A stretch of DNA of 8,987 nucleotides. Source: Chloroflexota bacterium (GTDB lineage: Bacteria; Chloroflexota; Anaerolineae; Anaerolineales; UBA11858). A model generated the notes under the pieces. That model was not told where the DNA came from and did no database searches. It was given only the letters and a program-made list of their open reading frames with translations. Shown here piece after piece: positions 1 to 7,098 of this stretch. Made by a program: the position numbers and the translations under genes. How positions within the stretch are numbered: position 1 is the stretch's first letter; each line of letters starts with the position of its first letter. The DNA lies in assembly GCA_030666985.1 (NCBI GenBank), contig DAOUWT010000089.1, positions 1 to 8,987 of the forward strand. The letters run 5' to 3'.

Positions 1-24
1 CGAATAAATCCGACTCGCCATTTG

Positions 25-56
25 TCACTCATCACTCATCACTCATCACTCATCAC
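25..56. repeat. Heptanucleotide tandem repeat TCACTCA, about 4.5 copies
   Basis: Perfect 7-base tandem repeat (TCACTCA) covering 32 bases. It runs into the 3' end of the large TPR gene: the TGA stop of that minus-strand gene (53-55) lies inside the last partial unit. The same period, with another unit sequence, is seen at 5864-5905, also at the 3' end of a minus-strand gene. No function can be read from it; slippage would change only the final codons or the 3' flank. Confidence 0.9.
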
Positions 57-3000
57 CCCTCCCCATGCACCAAATTCAACGTCGCCAGCACCCCAAGCTG
101 CCTCCGAATACGCAAATCGTTGGGCGCTATCTTTGCCGCCTGCCGGAGCATCTTCTCCGCTTGGGCGTAATTATCGAGTTCTTTCAGCACTAACCCAGCC
201 TGATAATAGGCAAGTGCATCCTGGGGAGCAAATTCTATAGCCTGTTCGAAGGCCTTCAGGGCCTTGGCATATTGGCGGCGTTTTTGTTCTGTTTTACCTA
301 GTTCCACATAGGCTCCCCCGGCCTGGGGTGTGAGTTTGACGGCCTGGTGAAGGTGATGCACGGCTTGGTCAAGCTGACCCGTCTGGCGGAGCAAGCGTCC
401 CATAAAGATGTGTAATTCTGCTTTTTCTGCTAGCGTTGGCCCGCCGTGATTGCTGCTTAACGCTTGTTGAGCCGTTTGCAGGGCCATTTTGTGTTCCCCC
501 GCTTCAGCCCATGATGTGGCTAGCGGGAAAAGCACTTCGTGATGGTGAGGGTATTGTCCGGCCAGGTCGCGGAGAGCGTTCAAAGACGCCGAGACTCCTT
601 CGGTCTGATTGAGCAAGTCGGCCCGTTTTAGTTGCAGGGGCAAGGGGTGGCTCTGGAGCGGGATGGCCTTGGCGAGTGCTTCGAGAGCCTGCTTGGGACG
701 GTCTTGAGCAGATAGGGTTTGGGCAAATAATTCCAGAATCTCTCCATCCTGAGGGGCACGTTCCAATAAAGCTTGGAGATGCCTTTCCGCCTCGGCGTAA
801 GCTTCCCTTTCTAGTGCCAAGATTGCTAATTGTCTCTTGGCTTTGAAATTCTTGGGAGAAAGTTGAAGGGCCTGGCGAGCACAGTCAGTCGCTTTTTCTA
901 AGTCGGGGATTTGTTGATAACTCTCTCCCAACATTATCCAGGCACTCGTTTGTTTCGGTGCCAGAGCCGTGACTTGCCGCAGAGCGGATACAGTCGCCTC
1001 GGCTTGCCCGTCTTCCAGGTACGCTTTTCCTAATGCCAAATGATGTCCCGCGTAGGCGGGTTCTAATTTTGCGGCTTCTTCCAGGTGCGGGATAGCTTCT
1101 TGGGGCGTCTCAGCAACTTGCCCGGCCAGAGCCTGCCAACGGGGTTCGTCTTCCCAATAGGAAAGTGCCCTATGAATTGCTTGGCGCGAGATTTGATAGT
1201 CGCCCTTGTTTTGGGCCGTGATTGCCTTCAGCGCGTAAAAAAGAGGGGGCGGTAAAACTTTGCCTTCTTCGAGAGCGGTTTGTGCGGCCTGATGGGCCTT
1301 TTGGGGATCAGCGTGCAGCAGGGCGAGGGCTGCTTGAACCGCCAAGATAGGATGCCCTTCTATATTAGGGTAGCAATTCTCGGCCAAATGATGTGCTTGT
1401 CTTTGGGCATGGCTGTAGCGTAGAGCGCCAATTTGCGCGGCGAGATTCTCCTCATGGGGGGGGAGTTCCCCCAACGCGGCGGCAGTTGTTGGGCTGGGAG
1501 TGAAAATAGCCTCTCCCCGCACGCGCCATTTTTGGAATTGAGGGTCAGAAGACATTTGCTCTTCCTCTGGGGACAAAGTTGCTTGGAGCATTTGCCGCGT
1601 TGACGCGCTCACACTCTCGCTGCCGGGTGCGTGCCGGAGAACCTGAAGGTCTTCGCTCAGGCGGTGAACTTCTGCTCTGAGGACGATAGCGCGTCCCAAA
1701 TAAAGCCGTGCCCGTTTTTCTTGGGGAGCCAAGGCCCTGGCATCTTCATAAAGACCTATGGCCTGATTCCAGTTCCCCAATTCTTGAGCCGCTTGGCCGA
1801 GCGCCACATAGGCGGCAATGGCAGCATGAATGTTCTCCGAGTTTTGTTTCTCGTGCGCAGATATTGCTTCGGCTAAAATGCGCTGGCCCTCGTCTGGATT
1901 TCCCTGGCGGGCCGTGAGACGGGCCTGCAAGGCCCTCACGCGGGGAGGATGGGCTGTAACAGATAATACTTTGGTGAGCGTTTGGGCAGCTTCTATTTCT
2001 TTGTCTTCTTCCAAGAGAAGCTCAGCATACAGGCAAACCCCATCCAGTAGAGCGTATTGGGTATCGGTGAGAATGGCGAGGATTTCGGGCACACCTTTGG
2101 AGAGCATCTGCCGCGCCTGCCCCGCTTGGAGCGTCGCCCACGCCAAGTCTGCCGACAAGGCCAGGGCATGGTGCCGGTTGAGGGTGGCGTCCCCGCCCCG
2201 GGAGCGGTATCCCCGCTCGGATTCGGCGGCATGTCTCAGGGCCGTCTCCCTATCCCCCACCTGGCGATAAAGGAGAGCGGCCTTGTAGTGCAAACCAGCG
2301 TGCTGGACAGAGTCTTGGGGAGATACATCCAGGGCGTGGTGCAGGCTGGCCAGGGCGGCCTGATAACGCCCCAGGCTGCTCAACAAATCCGCCTTTTGGA
2401 GACGCCATTCTGGGTTCTTCAATTGAGCCGTGATAGCCTTGTCCAGGTGGGCGAGGGCCTGCTGGGTGTCTCCCTCTGCCTGATAACAAGCTGCCAATTT
2501 GGACTGTGTTTGGGGCAGCAAATCCTTCATCATAGAATTCACTTCGCAAATTTGAATCGAGCGTTCCAGACAGGCTGTGGCCTTTTGAATCTCTCCCAGG
2601 CTGAAGAGTTGCTCCCCTGCCTGAGCGAGAGCCTCGGGGGAGGGGTTTTCCAGGCTGCAAAGTTGAGAAAAAGTCTCACCCGCTTGTCGAATATCCCCGT
2701 TCAGACGTTGGGCCTGGCCCAGTTGGAGATAAGCCGAGACGCGCTGCGGGGCAAGCTGAATGATCTCTTGGAGGGCAGGGATGGCAATGTGGGCGGCCCC
2801 TAGCTCCAGGGCGAAATCCGCGGCCCAGGTCAAGTTGTCGAGGTCGTGAGAGGCTAGCTCGAAGGCCGCCTGGAGAGTTTTCCCCGCCTCGTCCTTAAGG
2901 TTGGCCTGGGCGTAGGCGTCGGCTAAGGAATGGGCAATATCCAGGTTGTGGGGGTTGTCGTGATAGCAGTCCTGGAGAGTGGCCAAAGCCGTTTCGATTT

Positions 3001-5377
3001 GCCCTGCCTGAAGGGCCGCTTTCCCCATCCCCAGGCTGATTCTCGTCCCCCAGGCCGGGTCGCTGGAGGCGGGTGTTTCCAACGCGCGCCGATAAGCGTT
3101 CAGGGCAGCTTCTGTATCCCCCGTGGCCGTGGCAGCCTCCCCTAAGAGGGCCAAGGCAATCCCTGATTGCCCGGCTTGTCCATGCGCGGGTTCAATGCGG
3201 ATGGCTTGGCGCAAGGCCTGGGCGGCAACTTCTGGATTGAGACCTATGCTCAAGTGGGCTTGGGCGTAGGCAATATATGGGGCTGCGTCAGGGGGATGTG
3301 TGTCCACGACCCGCGCCAAATACGGCAACGCGCCGCGAGGTTCGTCCATATCCAGCAGCACTTCTCCGTAAGCGAGGGCGGCGGGCGTGTTTTTGGGCGC
3401 ATCTCGAACCAATTCCTTGAGCACTCGCTGGGCTTCTTCCAGGCGTCCCAAACCGTGGAGGCTTTTCCCAAGCTGGTATTGGGCCTGGTAACTCACCGCC
3501 GGAGACGTACTTTCTTCTTTCGCCAATTTAGCCGCTTTCCGAAAGGCATTTAGAGCCTGGGTATGCTCGGCGCGTTTTTGGTGGATTTTTCCCAAGGCAA
3601 GGTGGATTTCACTTCCCTGGGCGGCGGAATTTGCCCCGGTTTCTAAAGTGCGGATGGCTTGCTCGCTTTTCCCGGCCTGCTGGTGGATTTCGGCCAGGGA
3701 CAGCCAAGGCGCGGGCAAGCGGGGGGCGAGTTCGGTGGCCTGGGAGAGGTGTTCAGCGGCCTGGTGGGGATTTCCCAGGGCGGATAGGCTTTTACCGAGG
3801 ATGGCATGTGTGCGCCCGTCTTTGGCGTTTTCGTGGAGGATATTCTGGCAGATTTGGGCCGCCCGGCCAGGTTTGCCAGCCTTTAGCGCACACCCCGCCA
3901 GGGAGCGTTGGTCATCAACTGGGGGAGAGGTTTGATCCGTTGATTTGGCGTGGGACTCTACCCGCAGCGTTTGCAGCACCTTTTCCCGCTCTTTTAGCGC
4001 GGCAGTCCAGTCTTGAGCGTTCTCAAGATATTGGGCCAAATCACGGCGCACCTCGACCCGTTCGGGGGCCAGGAGTACGGCCAAGTGAGCGTTTTCTGCC
4101 GCATCTGAGTAATGCCCCAGGGCGTTTTGGGCCTTTGCCAAAGTGACGAGAGTCTCCCTGTGGCTGGGATAAACTGCCAGGGTCTGCTGGGCCGCTGTGA
4201 TGCTGGCTTGGGGCATATCCACCCTTAATAAAATTTCGCTCAAGTCGGGCAGGGCGGGAGAACTTTCGGTGAGGGCTTCCAAAGCGCGGTGAGCCAGCTT
4301 TTTGGCCCTGGCGCGGTCTCCCTGGGCGAGAGCCAGTTTGGCAATGCCGGTCAGGAGCGGGGGATGCCCAGGGTAGGGAACGGCGATATTTTCTACCAGG
4401 TTTTCGGCAGCCGCTGTGTATTCTTTACTTAGCAAAGTATTCAGCAGGAGGACGATGTCTGCGGCATGTTCTTCCACTCCGCTTGGAGTACGCGCGGCGG
4501 TGATGACCTCTTTCCAGGCCACGGATGTCAGCGGGCTGCCTTGGAGTTGAGCCGTGGCGGTGTTTACTTGGGCCGAAAGCTGGGTTTGGGCGCTCTGATG
4601 TCTTTTCGAGGCTTCTTGGAGGATTTCCAGGGCTTTTTGCGGATGCTGGGCCAGGCGGTAGAGTTCCGCACGCTGGCTTAATTCCGCGAGGTGAGGGTGT
4701 GGAGGGCTTTCCACCGAGGCCAATGTGTACGCTGCTTGGGATGTTAGGTCTGGCTTTGTTGGGGCAAGGCTCTGTAGCCAGGACACCTGTTTATCTAAAT
4801 GGAGAATTCCCAAGAACTTGATAAGGTCTTTTTGGGCCTTGTCCGGGGGCGTGGGAGTTGCCAGCAGGGCATGAAGGCCTAACGAGACGGGAAGGGCATC
4901 TAGGAGTTCGTGGCGGGTTTCGATGAGATTGGCGAGACAAGCCAGGGGTGTTTTCCAGGCCGTGAGGGGTTGGCAAGGGGTGAGCGTTTCTTTCCAGGAG
5001 GGCGTATCCTGGTAGTTTTCCCGGAGGGCGAGGGCTAGCAGGCAGGCTTTAGCCATCGTCATAGTGTTGGCAAGGGCTTGGACGTAGTCGCGGTAACAAT
5101 GAGCGGCTTTTTGCTGCAAATCGGGTGACAGTTGGGCGGGCGGCCAGCCCGGCGGGGAGGGGAGCTCCCGGTTGAGGGCCGCCATCCCCAGCCGGCCAGG
5201 CGTCCACGCTTGGGGCTTATCCCCCACGGTTTGGATGACCTCGGCCCTGAAATCCGCTTCTTGGAGCGCGTGCCAAATCAGCGCGTCCTGCCGCAGGGCT
5301 GGGATTACCCATTTCCAACTTGTTTCTGGAAATATATTCTTCAATTCTGTGAGGAGGGTTTGTTGAGGTGAGGTCAT
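53..5377 (-). CDS. Giant tetratricopeptide-repeat (TPR) protein, 1774 aa
   Basis: This is probably a cytoplasmic protein-interaction scaffold; no enzymatic domain is visible. Residues 1-230 are a non-repetitive helical region without signal peptide or membrane segment. From about 230 to the end the sequence is a long succession of 34-residue TPR-like units with the W/L-G-Y-A-P spacing. The clearest units lie at about 520-560, 590-620, 630-660, 870-900, 1430-1545 and 1660-1754 (for example AYYQAGLVLKELDNYAQAEK). A less regular linker rich in S, T and E sits at about 1236-1310. The ATG at 5377 has only a weak AGG 5 bases upstream, but no better in-frame start exists before Met105. It follows a small membrane-protein gene on the same strand with a 109-base gap holding hairpins. 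The long open frame and GC-rich codons indicate an intact gene. The TPR class is certain; the partner and role are unknown. Confidence 0.95.
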   Translation of the reverse strand: MTSPQQTLLTELKNIFPETSWKWVIPALRQDALIWHALQEADFRAEVIQTVGDKPQAWTPGRLGMAALNRELPSPPGWPPAQLSPDLQQKAAHCYRDYVQALANTMTMAKACLLALALRENYQDTPSWKETLTPCQPLTAWKTPLACLANLIETRHELLDALPVSLGLHALLATPTPPDKAQKDLIKFLGILHLDKQVSWLQSLAPTKPDLTSQAAYTLASVESPPHPHLAELSQRAELYRLAQHPQKALEILQEASKRHQSAQTQLSAQVNTATAQLQGSPLTSVAWKEVITAARTPSGVEEHAADIVLLLNTLLSKEYTAAAENLVENIAVPYPGHPPLLTGIAKLALAQGDRARAKKLAHRALEALTESSPALPDLSEILLRVDMPQASITAAQQTLAVYPSHRETLVTLAKAQNALGHYSDAAENAHLAVLLAPERVEVRRDLAQYLENAQDWTAALKEREKVLQTLRVESHAKSTDQTSPPVDDQRSLAGCALKAGKPGRAAQICQNILHENAKDGRTHAILGKSLSALGNPHQAAEHLSQATELAPRLPAPWLSLAEIHQQAGKSEQAIRTLETGANSAAQGSEIHLALGKIHQKRAEHTQALNAFRKAAKLAKEESTSPAVSYQAQYQLGKSLHGLGRLEEAQRVLKELVRDAPKNTPAALAYGEVLLDMDEPRGALPYLARVVDTHPPDAAPYIAYAQAHLSIGLNPEVAAQALRQAIRIEPAHGQAGQSGIALALLGEAATATGDTEAALNAYRRALETPASSDPAWGTRISLGMGKAALQAGQIETALATLQDCYHDNPHNLDIAHSLADAYAQANLKDEAGKTLQAAFELASHDLDNLTWAADFALELGAAHIAIPALQEIIQLAPQRVSAYLQLGQAQRLNGDIRQAGETFSQLCSLENPSPEALAQAGEQLFSLGEIQKATACLERSIQICEVNSMMKDLLPQTQSKLAACYQAEGDTQQALAHLDKAITAQLKNPEWRLQKADLLSSLGRYQAALASLHHALDVSPQDSVQHAGLHYKAALLYRQVGDRETALRHAAESERGYRSRGGDATLNRHHALALSADLAWATLQAGQARQMLSKGVPEILAILTDTQYALLDGVCLYAELLLEEDKEIEAAQTLTKVLSVTAHPPRVRALQARLTARQGNPDEGQRILAEAISAHEKQNSENIHAAIAAYVALGQAAQELGNWNQAIGLYEDARALAPQEKRARLYLGRAIVLRAEVHRLSEDLQVLRHAPGSESVSASTRQMLQATLSPEEEQMSSDPQFQKWRVRGEAIFTPSPTTAAALGELPPHEENLAAQIGALRYSHAQRQAHHLAENCYPNIEGHPILAVQAALALLHADPQKAHQAAQTALEEGKVLPPPLFYALKAITAQNKGDYQISRQAIHRALSYWEDEPRWQALAGQVAETPQEAIPHLEEAAKLEPAYAGHHLALGKAYLEDGQAEATVSALRQVTALAPKQTSAWIMLGESYQQIPDLEKATDCARQALQLSPKNFKAKRQLAILALEREAYAEAERHLQALLERAPQDGEILELFAQTLSAQDRPKQALEALAKAIPLQSHPLPLQLKRADLLNQTEGVSASLNALRDLAGQYPHHHEVLFPLATSWAEAGEHKMALQTAQQALSSNHGGPTLAEKAELHIFMGRLLRQTGQLDQAVHHLHQAVKLTPQAGGAYVELGKTEQKRRQYAKALKAFEQAIEFAPQDALAYYQAGLVLKELDNYAQAEKMLRQAAKIAPNDLRIRRQLGVLATLNLVHGEG

Positions 5378-5398
5378 GGATACCTACTACAAGATCGA

Positions 5399-5418
5399 GG
5401 GGGAACGCCAGTTCCCCC
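5399..5418. repeat. Perfect 8-bp stem, 4-base loop hairpin
   Basis: Arms GGGGGAAC (5399-5406) and GTTCCCCC (5411-5418) with loop GCCA. It lies 21 bases upstream of the TPR start codon, within the probable leader of that minus-strand gene. No T-run follows on either strand, so it is not a clear intrinsic terminator. It could modulate translation or be a copy of a dispersed palindromic repeat. Confidence 0.8.
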
Positions 5419-5429
5419 GGACTCAGCCC

Positions 5430-5449
5430 GCTGGATCTGGCGATCCAGC
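5430..5449. repeat. Second perfect 8-bp hairpin (GCTGGATC / GATCCAGC)
   Basis: Arms 5430-5437 and 5442-5449 with loop TGGC. The right arm is the beginning of the 21-base direct repeat, so the left arm could equally pair with the second repeat copy at 5466-5473. Two mutually exclusive stems are therefore possible in a transcript reading leftward into the TPR gene. Confidence 0.8.
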
Positions 5450-5486
5450 TTGAGCGTGGAAAGCAGATCCAGCTTGAGCGTGGAAA
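5442..5486. repeat. Two 21-base direct repeats with 24-base period
   Basis: The copies at 5442-5462 and 5466-5486 are identical over 21 bases (beginning GATCCAGC, ending GTGGAAA) and separated by three bases. The second copy ends immediately beside the TAA stop (5487-5489) of the small membrane-protein gene. With the two hairpins it fills most of the gap before the TPR gene. Confidence 0.9.
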
Positions 5487-5810
5487 TTAGAAATGGTTGA
5501 GGTAGAGAGCCAGCCCTGTCCCCAAGAGCATGAGAATCGCTCCCATGATGGTGAGAAATGTGCCGATGCCACGGGTGGTTTTTATGAGATCGCTGGTGGC
5601 GGTGAGGAGGGTTGAGGCGTTCCCCACTAGGCCGGCTATATCATCTGCCAACCCCTTTTGGGCCAAGCGCGTCACTTGCTTGCTGATGGTGCGGGTCTCG
5701 CGTCCCATAGAGCGGATGAAGAGGATGATAACGCCGGTGAGGAGGGTGAAAAGGCCCATTACGAATAGGCCAGCGGCCATGGCAGGTAGAAGTTGGGGTA
5801 GTGTTGGCAT
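5487..5810 (-). CDS. Small protein with two membrane segments, 107 aa
   Basis: I do not recognise a named family. Two hydrophobic stretches, residues about 8-32 and 82-104, are separated by a 50-residue polar segment with several Arg and Lys (33-80, around RSMGRETRTISKQVTRLAQK), which looks helical. By the positive-inside rule the middle segment should face the cytoplasm, giving a hairpin with both ends outside. The ATG start at 5810 is supported by AAAGGAG, with eight bases between GGAG and the start codon. It is followed on the same strand by the TPR gene after 109 bases, so the two may share a transcript, and the small protein could anchor or signal to the TPR protein at the membrane. That partnership is inferred from position only. 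Codon use matches the GC-rich TPR gene. Confidence 0.85.
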   Translation of the reverse strand: MPTLPQLLPAMAAGLFVMGLFTLLTGVIILFIRSMGRETRTISKQVTRLAQKGLADDIAGLVGNASTLLTATSDLIKTTRGIGTFLTIMGAILMLLGTGLALYLNHF

Positions 5811-5814
5811 AGTT

Positions 5815-5829
5815 TTAGCTCCTTTTTTA
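5815..5829 (-). promoter_or_regulatory. Ribosome binding site of the two-TM gene
   Basis: Reading leftward, the sequence before the ATG at 5810 is AAAAAAGGAGCTAAAACT. GGAG is placed eight bases from the start codon, a good Shine-Dalgarno match, and it decides the start. Confidence 0.75.
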
Positions 5830-5863
5830 GCGTTCTATATTGTGCAAGGAGCGTGCCAAGGGG

Positions 5864-5905
5864 GGATATTGGGTATTGGATATTAGATATTAGATATTGG
5901 GTAAT
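5864..5905. repeat. Degenerate heptanucleotide tandem repeat (GGATATT/AGATATT)
   Basis: Successive 7-base units are GGATATT, GGGTATT, GGATATT, AGATATT, AGATATT and GGGTAAT. It overlaps the 3' end of the DUF3782-like nuclease remnant: the restored reading frame of that gene ends at a TAA (5883-5885) inside the repeat, so the last few residues (PISNI) are repeat-encoded. The period equals that of the unrelated repeat at 25-56. Confidence 0.85.
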
Positions 5906-6300
5906 TGGCATAGCCGTAAACTTCAATGCCCAACTTCTGTGCCGCTGCCTGTGCTCTCCGGTCTACCAAGGCGAAATTACCAAAGCTCGTTCAGCTTTTC
6001 GATTATGCCGTTTTTCGTAGAACCGTACCTTACGTTCAAAAATCAACATATCCGGCTTGCTCATCGAGGATTTGATCTCACACAAAATCAATGTCCCATT
6101 CTTGATGATGACGTCCAACTCCACCTGATCGGGTTGTCCGAATACCTCGCCTACTTCATCGAATTCAGTTACATTGAGCACTTTGACACCAAAGGAATCC
6201 TCTAAAATCCCCGCTAGAGCATTGCGGAAGGATTGTTCTGTACGAAGTCCCCAACGCGTGCCCAGTGCCCCCAGAGTGCTGTTATGTCTCTCCGTCATGG
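5883..6300 (-). pseudogene. DUF3782-like PD-(D/E)XK nuclease remnant, 5'-truncated and frameshifted
   Basis: The family-like part begins at about 6298 with MTERHNSTLGALGTRWGL, the typical entry into the nuclease domain of DUF3782-type proteins (recalled from memory). The restriction-endonuclease-like core is retained: the Asp of QVELDVI followed 12 residues later by E-I-K (CEIKSS), matching D...ExK. The frame ends early at TAG 5963-5965 after VISPW, but the -1 frame continues the expected family C-terminus, VDRRAQAAAQKLGIEVYGYA, to TAA at 5883-5885. One lost G in the TGG codon explains this. Upstream, the coiled-coil N-terminus expected in the family is missing. The frame stays open to a TTG at 6394, but that stretch matches a different gene on the other strand and no start has a ribosome site. 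It is probably inactive. Family members are commonly orphan nucleases of unknown role. Confidence 0.75.
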
Positions 6301-6305
6301 CGTCA

Positions 6306-6445
6306 TAGATTGGATTACCAACGAGGAGAATCATGTTATTGGCGGCCACCACAGGCTGATACTCATGGATATTGATGGTTCCAATCCGCGCCAATTACTT
6401 CCCGACAACGAACACACCGGCACTCTGGAGTACTTTGATTGGTGA
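6306..6445 (+). pseudogene. C-terminal remnant of a TolB/WD40-like beta-propeller protein
   Basis: The plus-strand frame ending at TGA 6443-6445 carries LILMDIDGSNPRQLLPDN, the typical strand-turn signature of PD40/TolB-like propeller blades (DGSN-RQL), and ends in EYFDW. Only about the last 45 residues look real. The same frame further left (6233-6305) runs antisense through the nuclease remnant and has no propeller character. No start codon or ribosome site fits. It is therefore the tail of a gene whose 5' part was removed by the rearrangement that also beheaded the nuclease gene on the opposite strand. The propeller call rests on one blade. Confidence 0.55.
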
Positions 6446-6481
6446 AAAACGTGTCGAAACCAGTGAGCGGGTTGGGGTTAA

Positions 6482-6506
6482 TGGTACAATTTTAATGATT
6501 GAGTAC
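6482..6506 (+). promoter_or_regulatory. Extended -10 promoter with overlapping dyad before the antitoxin gene
   Basis: TG at 6482-6483, one base, then TACAAT at 6485-6490 forms an extended -10 box. No good -35 is seen at the usual distance. An imperfect dyad (GTACAAT at 6484-6490, ATTGAGTAC at 6498-6506) overlaps it and could be an operator for autoregulation, as is usual for antitoxin genes. The promoter is plausible; the operator is speculative. Confidence 0.45.
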
Positions 6507-6540
6507 ATCTTGAAACGATGGGCAGTGAAGTAGCATTTAG

Positions 6541-6546
6541 AGGAGG
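6541..6546 (+). promoter_or_regulatory. Strong Shine-Dalgarno AGGAGG of the VapB-like gene
   Basis: A perfect AGGAGG lies six bases before the ATG at 6553 and fixes that start codon. Confidence 0.85.
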
Positions 6547-6552
6547 TCGCTA

Positions 6553-6765
6553 ATGGAGGCTATTCGAGTCCAGCAAGTTATTGCAGAAGATGGTGAGGTA
6601 GTAATCACAGGTTTACCATACAAGAAAGGGCAACCTGTTGAAGTTATCTTGTATCAGCCTACGAGTATCACACCGCGTCCTCGCTTAACAGTACGGCAAT
6701 TACGACAATCAGGGTTGATTGGTTTGTGGAAAGATCGTGATGACATTCGCGATAGTGTTGCTTAG
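6553..6765 (+). CDS. VapB-like antitoxin, 70 aa, C-terminally truncated
   Basis: The N-terminal part, MEAIRVQQVIAEDGEVVITG and the following LPYKKGQPVEVIL, resembles the small beta-rich DNA-binding domain of VapB/AF2212-type antitoxins. The segment RQSGLIGLWKDRDDIRDS (residues about 50-68) resembles the toxin-wrapping tail seen in such antitoxins next to PIN-domain VapC toxins. Homologues as I remember them continue about ten residues further with a basic tail (pattern ARxLRExAxxR). Here the protein stops at DSVA and the next codons in the same frame belong to a brnT gene. No vapC follows. Start and ribosome site are excellent. It is probably still expressed but orphaned, and its DNA-binding part may still act at the upstream dyad. 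The family is inferred from sequence style; the exact Pfam class is uncertain. Confidence 0.65.
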   Translation: MEAIRVQQVIAEDGEVVITGLPYKKGQPVEVILYQPTSITPRPRLTVRQLRQSGLIGLWKDRDDIRDSVA

Positions 6766-6879
6766 CGCGTTCTCGTTGTTTGCCATTGTTACCGGGAAGA
6801 TGACACTCTGATACGCATCATCTCAGCAAGGAAAGCGACAAAGAACGAGATTGATCAATACGGAGGGTTTCTATTATGA
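6766..6879 (+). pseudogene. brnT: 3' fragment of brnT toxin gene
   Basis: Directly after the TAG of the VapB-like gene, and in the same frame, the sequence encodes RVLVVCHCYREDDTLIRIIS, then ARKATKNEIDQY, ending at TGA 6877-6879. This is the C-terminal third of BrnT, a RelE-fold ribonuclease toxin of type II toxin-antitoxin systems, with the characteristic IRIISARKAT-x-x-E block. The N-terminal two thirds (about 50-55 residues) are missing and no start codon is available, so no toxin can be made. Its stop overlaps the brnA start as ATGA, the usual brnT-brnA coupling, which confirms that the original order is preserved on this side of the break. Confidence 0.8.
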
Positions 6880-7088
6880 GAGAAGAATACGATTTTTCCC
6901 AATCGGTTAAAAACCCATATTTCAAGCAATTAAGTAAGCCCATCACAATTGATTTGGAAGTGGATGTAATCGAGTATTTCGAGGAAATGGCGGAGGATAC
7001 CGATATTCCATATAAAGCTCTAATCAGTTTATACTTGAAAGACTGTGTGCAGGTGCAGCGCAGAGTATCGGCAGCTCAATTGTTTTGA
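6876..7088 (+). CDS. brnA: BrnA antitoxin (ribbon-helix-helix), 70 aa
   Basis: BrnA neutralises BrnT and represses the brnTA promoter. The protein has the family's opening (MREEYDFSQSVKNPYFKQL), a beta strand (PITIDLEVD, residues about 22-30) and two helices (VIEYFEEMAEDTDIPYKALI and the following SLYLKDCV), giving the ribbon-helix-helix DNA-binding fold. Length is typical. The start is fixed by GGAGG nine bases upstream, and it overlaps the brnT stop by ATGA. It has no intact toxin partner here, because only the brnT tail precedes it. It probably depends on the promoter of the VapB-like gene. It may persist as an anti-toxin protecting against BrnT encoded elsewhere, or simply not yet be lost. 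The end at TGA 7086-7088 looks natural. Confidence 0.82.
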   Translation: MREEYDFSQSVKNPYFKQLSKPITIDLEVDVIEYFEEMAEDTDIPYKALISLYLKDCVQVQRRVSAAQLF

Positions 7089-7098
7089 GGAAAGAGCA

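Noticed and set aside
25..56. CRISPR-like array
   Set aside because: The repeat unit is 7 bases with no spacers; it is a simple tandem repeat.
1830..2803. Long plus-strand open frames (81-248 codons) opposite the TPR gene
   Set aside because: They are antisense shadows caused by GC-rich codon bias; the minus-strand protein shows clear TPR periodicity throughout, while these show no family features.
5960..5975. Programmed -1 frameshifting in the nuclease gene
   Set aside because: No X-XXY-YYZ slippery heptamer is present at the junction, and the gene is already beheaded, so decay is simpler.
6233..6305. Left part of the plus-strand frame that ends in the propeller-like tail
   Set aside because: It lies antisense to well-matched nuclease codons and has no propeller features; only the part from about 6306 is kept.
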